Assembly: GCA_038063315.1 (NCBI GenBank) | Contig: JBBTVI010000027.1 | Coordinates: 1-60,947 of the forward strand | Direction: 5' to 3' | Source: JBBTVI01 sp038063315 | GTDB taxonomy: Bacteria; Patescibacteriota; Minisyncoccia; Sungbacterales; HO2-52-23 | DNA length: 60,947 bases | Part shown: piece after piece, positions 56,688-60,947 of the stretch | How the letters are laid out: the number at the start of each line of letters is the position of its first letter | Numbering within the stretch: the first letter of the stretch is position 1 | The notes under the pieces: model-generated | Database searches by the model: none | What the model was told of the DNA's origin: nothing | The model's input: only the letters and a program-made list of their open reading frames with translations | Made by a program: the position numbers and the translations under genes

Positions 56688-58385
56688 GTGTCCCATTTCA
56701 AAAAATCCGTCGCTATTTTTCTCATCATCGCGACCCTCACGCCGCAGCTTTTCTTTTTGACCCTGCCTCCGCCGCGCGCTCACGCGTCCGCATTTGGCCC
56801 CGTACCCGTCTATGAAATTTTTTTCGATCCCGACTTCATCAAAAATTGGCTCCTTGATTTCTTCGCGCGGCTCCTGGCCGAAGTGTTTATCCGCAAGCTC
56901 GGCGATGCGGTCGTCTCATGGATCCAGGGCGGAGAAACGAATTTTGTCCAGGACATTGAAGCCGCACTCAAACGCGTTGCAGACGAAGAAGCCGGACGCT
57001 TTCTCAATCAATTGACCGGAGTCAATATGTGCGGAAACCTGAATCAATTCCTTCAAGTAACACTCCGGATCGGTATCTCATCCGAAGCCCGAAGGCGCGC
57101 GCGCTACCGTTGCACCCTTACCTCCATTGTCGTCAATGTGGAAAATTTCTACGACGACTTCCAGCAGGGCGGCTGGGAGGCGTTTGTCCGACTCAATGTC
57201 CAAATGCAAAACACCGCGCACGGCGCGTATTTCATCGCGCTGGATGAAAAAAATAATCTCACGCGCAGGAAAGTCGGCCGCCAAAAAGAGGATTTTAAGG
57301 TCGGCGCCGGATTTTTGGGCGTGCGGCAGACAAGAAACGTTTGTACGGACCTTCCTCCTGGAGCCGCCGAAGAAGATGCCGCTGCCGGCGGAACGGGCCA
57401 AACGTGCAAAGACGTCACCCGCACCACGACCCCGGGACGGGCGGTTGCGGATTCGCTGTCCAAGACCTTAGGCACTGACTTCGACTTTACCGTTGTCGCG
57501 GATGAAATCAACGAGATTATTACGAGAATCATCAGTGCGCTGATACATCGCGTCATGTCGAGCGAGCTCTTGGATTTTGATTCCGGCGGCCCGAGCCACA
57601 GCCGCGGCACCCCACAGTTTACGCCACTTGATCGTAATAACCCCGCCATTGAGCAGGTCGCGCCAAGCACCACCTGCGGAGCAACCGCCGGAGGCACCCT
57701 TGCGACCACAAAAGACACTGCTCAGGTCGGCGAGCAAGTCACCTGGCGCGTACAGTTCGGCGCGGCCCCGCCCGCAAGCTGGACATGGAACGATTCCGAC
57801 GGCAACAGCGCCTCCAGCACCGAGACATTCATCACAACATACCAAACGCCGGGAACTAAGACCGCGACCGTCACAAATTGCTATAACAATACGGACTCAA
57901 AGACCGGTGCGGTCACCGGACAGACATGCAATGCGCCGGTGAGCTGCAGACAATTAAGCGTCGGTGCCGCGGCGACATCCACGTCGCCTCCGCCAGGCAC
58001 ACCGCCGCCCCCTCCGGGAACGCCGCCGCCGCCACCCGGCACACCGCCTCCTCCGCCGCCGCCATTCGCATATACCCTGTCTGTCGCGCCCGCCGCAATT
58101 TCCGTTCTCCCAGGAAGGCGGGGAACAACGACCGCTACCCGGACAACAACCGCCGGAACCCCGCAATCAAGCACTCTTACCGTCGGAACTCTGCCCTCCG
58201 ATCTCCTCTCAAACATCCTGACAAACCGCATCTGCACGCCGAGTCCGACCTGTAATTCAGAAATTGAATTTTCGGTGCGCCTCGGAGCCGCCACCGGAAC
58301 AGCATACAGCATTGTCATAGATGTCGAGCCCCCGGATCCGCAGCCATCTAACGGCCCGCAGGTGATCACGGTTACGGTACCGTAA
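56688..58385 (+). CDS. Exported protein with proline-rich stretch, VirB6-gene neighbour
   Basis: 565 residues from GTG 56688. The -10-like TACACT ends seven bases before it. Signal peptide (about 5-32, ending ARAHAS). Residues 35-150 are helical with FIKNWLLDFFARLLAEVFIR and Cys-containing NMCGNLNQFL. The middle contains many Cys. A PKD-like segment WRVQFGAAPPASWTWNDSDG appears near 360-380, followed by a repeated PPPGT/PPPPPGT stretch and a closing beta-rich domain. The beginning resembles anonymous proteins found next to VirB6 in Patescibacteria. It is probably an extracytoplasmic part of a secretion or surface complex. No enzyme motif is seen. Confidence 0.65.
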   Translation: MSHFKKSVAIFLIIATLTPQLFFLTLPPPRAHASAFGPVPVYEIFFDPDFIKNWLLDFFARLLAEVFIRKLGDAVVSWIQGGETNFVQDIEAALKRVADEEAGRFLNQLTGVNMCGNLNQFLQVTLRIGISSEARRRARYRCTLTSIVVNVENFYDDFQQGGWEAFVRLNVQMQNTAHGAYFIALDEKNNLTRRKVGRQKEDFKVGAGFLGVRQTRNVCTDLPPGAAEEDAAAGGTGQTCKDVTRTTTPGRAVADSLSKTLGTDFDFTVVADEINEIITRIISALIHRVMSSELLDFDSGGPSHSRGTPQFTPLDRNNPAIEQVAPSTTCGATAGGTLATTKDTAQVGEQVTWRVQFGAAPPASWTWNDSDGNSASSTETFITTYQTPGTKTATVTNCYNNTDSKTGAVTGQTCNAPVSCRQLSVGAAATSTSPPPGTPPPPPGTPPPPPGTPPPPPPPFAYTLSVAPAAISVLPGRRGTTTATRTTTAGTPQSSTLTVGTLPSDLLSNILTNRICTPSPTCNSEIEFSVRLGAATGTAYSIVIDVEPPDPQPSNGPQVITVTVP

Positions 58386-58404
58386 AGAGGGGACTCGGAG
58401 TGCG

Positions 58405-58435
58405 AAGTATGGGGTATGAAGTATGTATTATGGGC
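58405..58435. repeat. Family B left arm
   Basis: GAAGTATGGGGTATGAAGTA, then TGTATTATGGG. The right arm is missing. Confidence 0.6.
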
Positions 58436-58481
58436 AGGGGAAAACAGTAGATTTTTCCAACGCGCTTACGAAGGCGCATGA

Positions 58482-58522
58482 GGAGGTTTAACCTCGTAAG
58501 CGGCTTACGAGGTTAAACCTCC
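58482..58522. repeat. Family E core palindrome upstream of the VirB6-like gene
   Basis: Perfect arms GGAGGTTTAACCTCGTAAG and complement with loop CGG (the reverse of CCG elsewhere). Flanks GCGCATGA and CCAATGAG match other E copies. The terminal repeats are not recognisable. Confidence 0.8.
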
Positions 58523-58561
58523 AATGAGCACGTGTATTGAAGATATTCCACCGCTCAATTC

Positions 58562-60784
58562 ATGAGGAAACACATAGACAATAAAAACAGGACTCCCTGG
58601 CAAAAAGCTGTTATTTACGTCTTAATCGGACTCATCGTCGCGACGCCTTTTTTGACTGCGGTCAGTGTGGCGCAGGCGCAGTCATCGCCCGAAGATGAGC
58701 TGGGCTTTGGCGAAATTTCCCCTGAAGAAGCTCAACGCCTCGCCGCAGAAAGACTGCGCATTCTCGAATCCGGAGGCACCCTTGAACCAATTTCCCTATC
58801 CAATGAGAATATAGGAGCTGGAACCGATAAACCGGAGGCAGAGGAAGGATGCAATCTCATTAGCTCCCTCGGCCTACTGTGCGCTATCGCACTGGTACTC
58901 AAAGCAGGCAAAGCCATCACGCTTTGGCTTCTTGGGTTTGCGGCCGGAATACTGGACGCCGCGTTTGACTTTAATACGCGCCTTACGCCACTCAATAACG
59001 CTGCGGTGGTGATCGGATGGGAGAAACTCCGCAATTTCACGAATTCTTTTTTGATCATCATCCTCCTATGGGTAGCGCTCACAATCATTTTCGGCATTGA
59101 ACGCTTCGGAGGACAAAAATTGCTTTTCCGCGTCATCATCGTCGCACTTTTTCTTAACTTCAGCCTAATACTTGTTTCGGGACTTTTCTCGTTTACCAAT
59201 ATAATCTCGAAAAGCTTCGTCCAACCGCTGGGGGGGCAGAAGATATCGGCATTTTTGGAACAGACATTTAAAACCCGCGCGCTACTTAAAGAAACAAACA
59301 CCGCTCAAGAACTTGCTGCGACCACGGCCTTTTTGGAGGAAACAGGAAGAAGGTGTTCGACTGCCGCCCACGCCTCTTTGGAAGTAACCCAGATTAAAGA
59401 ATCTCGAACGTTTCTCCAGCGCCTGCGTGATGGAATACTTTTTGGTGGCGTATCACCCGAAATACGCGACGCGGCGCAAGCCCCGTTTGAAGAATGCTTG
59501 GCTGCGACCCCTGGACTTAATGAAGCAATGAACGCACACGACAACATACAAAACAACATCTATAATCAGCATCTCAACATGATCGTCTCGAACGCTTCCG
59601 CAATTGTCATAGGCGGCTTTGTTATTTTTCTCTTTATCTACATGGCTGCATTTCTTTTTGTCCGCATCGCCATGATGATTCTTCTCGCGATTTTAGCGCC
59701 GCTTGCGTTCCTTGCGTATATGACACCATCTAACTATGTCCAAAAGTACTTCCACGAATGGGCGGATAATCTCATTAAATGGGCACTTTTTGCGCCGCTG
59801 CTTTACCTGTTTGTTTACCTGATATTGCTTGTCATGAGTATTCGAACCCTCCTATATACCAATCTCCAAATAAGGGCCGGCGCTGCCAATATCGCGATTC
59901 CTTTTGATACCGACAGGATCATCTTCTCTTTTGTGATAATCGTCATGTTGATTGCCGCAATCCACGTTGCAAAGGCCGCTGGAGGAAAAATGGCGGCTTC
60001 CCTCATCAGTATCACAAAAGGCATTGCGCTTGGCGCAGTGGGCGCAGTGGGCGCGGGTGTTGCAGTCGGCGCAATGGGCGTGACCGGCGCCACCGCGGCG
60101 AGCAGTCCCAAAATGGCCAGTTTCTTGCAAGGCATGAGTAAAATACCCGGAGTCGGCCGGTTCGTCGGGAAGGGCACTGTGGAACGCACCAAACAGCGCA
60201 TCAAAGCGACGTATAGCAAGCTCAAAGAGACCACGTCGGGGCAAATAGTAACGGATTATCGGTCGGCCGCGGCCGCGGATAAGGTTGCCATGGCCCAGAC
60301 CCTTGCGGAGCGCGGGGATCTGAAACTCCTCGGCGACATCAAGACGCAACTCCAGGCGCTGACAACGGCCGAACGCTACGGAGAACACCAAAACATTCTG
60401 AAAAATGCGCCTTATCTTGTACAGCAGCGGCATGTGACTGGCGCGCAAAGCGACCAAGAGGCCAAGAAGTTTTACTTCGGCCAGTACGATGACAAGAAAA
60501 AACTTGACTCAATTCTCTTCAAAAAAGATGCTGCGGGCAATTTCGCAGATAAGGAATCCGTCAACGCGCGCCTGTCCGGAATATCCGAGAACGACCTCCA
60601 GCGTCTGGCCAAGAACCAGCGTACGGAATACAAGAATCTCATGGATTACTTCTATACCACGATGGCGCAGGATCGCGATAATTTCCGACAGATGCTTGGC
60701 GCCCGGACACAGATGATCGAGGACTTCAGTCAAACGACGATTGGCCGCTCGCTGTATAACCCGCCACCACCGCAGAATCCGTAG
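58562..60784 (+). CDS. VirB6/TrbL-like membrane protein
   Basis: 740 residues. Signal-like helix near 17-38 (VLIGLIVATPFLTAVSVAQA), a short exported acidic stretch, then six or more membrane helices in two groups (about 97-220 and 345-490): LIIILLWVALTIIFGIERFG, ILAPLAFLAYMTPSNYVQKYFHEW and IVMLIAAIHVAKAAGGKMAA. The Trp/Asn-rich helix EWADNLIKWALFAPLLYLF is typical of the TrbL/VirB6 family. The last 230 residues are a charged helical cytoplasmic tail. It probably forms the inner-membrane channel part of a type IV secretion-like or DNA/protein export machine. VirB4-type ATPases would be expected beyond the window edge. Confidence 0.8.
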   Translation: MRKHIDNKNRTPWQKAVIYVLIGLIVATPFLTAVSVAQAQSSPEDELGFGEISPEEAQRLAAERLRILESGGTLEPISLSNENIGAGTDKPEAEEGCNLISSLGLLCAIALVLKAGKAITLWLLGFAAGILDAAFDFNTRLTPLNNAAVVIGWEKLRNFTNSFLIIILLWVALTIIFGIERFGGQKLLFRVIIVALFLNFSLILVSGLFSFTNIISKSFVQPLGGQKISAFLEQTFKTRALLKETNTAQELAATTAFLEETGRRCSTAAHASLEVTQIKESRTFLQRLRDGILFGGVSPEIRDAAQAPFEECLAATPGLNEAMNAHDNIQNNIYNQHLNMIVSNASAIVIGGFVIFLFIYMAAFLFVRIAMMILLAILAPLAFLAYMTPSNYVQKYFHEWADNLIKWALFAPLLYLFVYLILLVMSIRTLLYTNLQIRAGAANIAIPFDTDRIIFSFVIIVMLIAAIHVAKAAGGKMAASLISITKGIALGAVGAVGAGVAVGAMGVTGATAASSPKMASFLQGMSKIPGVGRFVGKGTVERTKQRIKATYSKLKETTSGQIVTDYRSAAAADKVAMAQTLAERGDLKLLGDIKTQLQALTTAERYGEHQNILKNAPYLVQQRHVTGAQSDQEAKKFYFGQYDDKKKLDSILFKKDAAGNFADKESVNARLSGISENDLQRLAKNQRTEYKNLMDYFYTTMAQDRDNFRQMLGARTQMIEDFSQTTIGRSLYNPPPPQNP

Positions 60785-60797
60785 CAACGAAGTAGTG

Positions 60798-60840
60798 GAT
60801 ATGAATAATGAATTATGGGGTATGTATTATGTATTATGGG
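60798..60840. repeat. Family B left arm
   Basis: GAATTATGGGGTATGTATTA, then TGTATTATGGG, directly followed by a family A copy. Confidence 0.65.
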
Positions 60841-60891
60841 AATACTTCAAATTGTAACCCCTCACAGCCCTATCAACACCGCCATTACATG

Positions 60892-60947
60892 CGTCATTGC
60901 GAGGAGGCCTGCCGCAGGACGACGAAGCAATCCAAATCCTGGATTGC
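60892..60947. repeat. Family A dispersed repeat, cut by the window end
   Basis: CGTCATTGCGAGGAGGCCTG start, GACGAAGCAATCC and CTGGATTGC. The rest lies outside the window. Confidence 0.8.

Noticed and set aside
57149..58385. Pro/Gly-rich frames opposite and within the exported protein gene
   Set aside because: Low-complexity shadows of the PPPGT repeat. Only the frame with a signal peptide and Cys pattern is accepted.
1..60947. CRISPR array
   Set aside because: Repeats are many but dispersed, of several unrelated types and without regular spacers, and no cas gene is present.

Overview
The window looks like a chromosomal segment of a Patescibacteria (Candidate Phyla Radiation) bacterium, probably of the Parcubacteria type. 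This is inferred from gene content. There is a complete type IV pilus assembly set with no outer-membrane secretin. Several families typical of that group are present: a DUF5671 membrane protein, a DUF4382 protein, REC-only response regulators, a DUF5678/retropepsin pair and a VirB6/TrbL-like secretion protein beside two anonymous exported proteins. PheT is short. UGA is used as a normal stop codon, so the recoded Gracilibacteria/Absconditabacteria lineages are unlikely. Few genes have a Shine-Dalgarno sequence. Many instead have a -10 hexamer ending only 6-7 bases before the start codon, which suggests widespread leaderless transcription.

Layout. 0.2-15.8 kb (minus strand): type IV pilus locus in the order pilM, pilN, pilO, a small PilP-like gene, pilB, a response regulator, pilT, pilC, pilA, pilD, a fimT-like gene, pilV, pilW, pilX and a tail-fibre-like exported protein. 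16-19.9 kb: comF (plus strand), then a minus-strand operon of histidine kinase, response regulator and a second PilB. 20-33.5 kb (plus strand): nusA, a K+-independent membrane pyrophosphatase, DUF5678 plus retropepsin-like protein, trigger factor, an unrecognised 886-residue protein, lon, mltG and a VapBC module. 33.5-41.6 kb: tRNA-Ser, a decayed IS200/IS605 element, a possible structured RNA, a phe operon (pheS, antitoxin, MazF, pheT) with the toxin-antitoxin pair lodged inside it, DUF5671, DUF4382, tRNA-Asp and pyrH. 42-46 kb: small hypotheticals and a LamG/calcium-repeat exported protein. 46-55.3 kb: a REP-associated tyrosine transposase (RAYT), a first lnt and, convergent with it, an operon of a second lnt, three tandem membrane-anchored copper monooxygenase-like proteins, a one-helix protein and an HTTM (gamma-carboxylase-like) membrane protein. 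55.5-60.9 kb: exported proteins and a VirB6-like protein.

The best candidate for an undescribed system is the 48.4-55.3 kb operon. Each of its three paralogues keeps a full set of residues matching the six copper ligands of peptidylglycine alpha-hydroxylating monooxygenase: His-His, His, His-X-His and Met. They lie between lipoprotein N-acyltransferase and a vitamin-K-carboxylase-like membrane protein, which together suggest modification of surface lipoproteins or peptides outside the membrane. That function is inference.

The second theme is a dense load of dispersed repeats. Family A runs from a CGTCATTGCGAG end to a CTCGCAATGACG end. Family B is a long AT-rich inverted repeat of ATTATG units. 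Family C is CCCCCTTT-type. Family D has CATTCCCGCGCAGGCGGGAA hairpins. Family E is a MITE-like element of about 125 bp with ACTTTGGCAAATTT ends. Family F is short CTTACGAAG palindromes. They fill almost every intergenic gap. They nest in each other and have been accepted in frame inside coding genes (lnt2, lnt1, the RAYT gene, and pheS with a separate repeat type).
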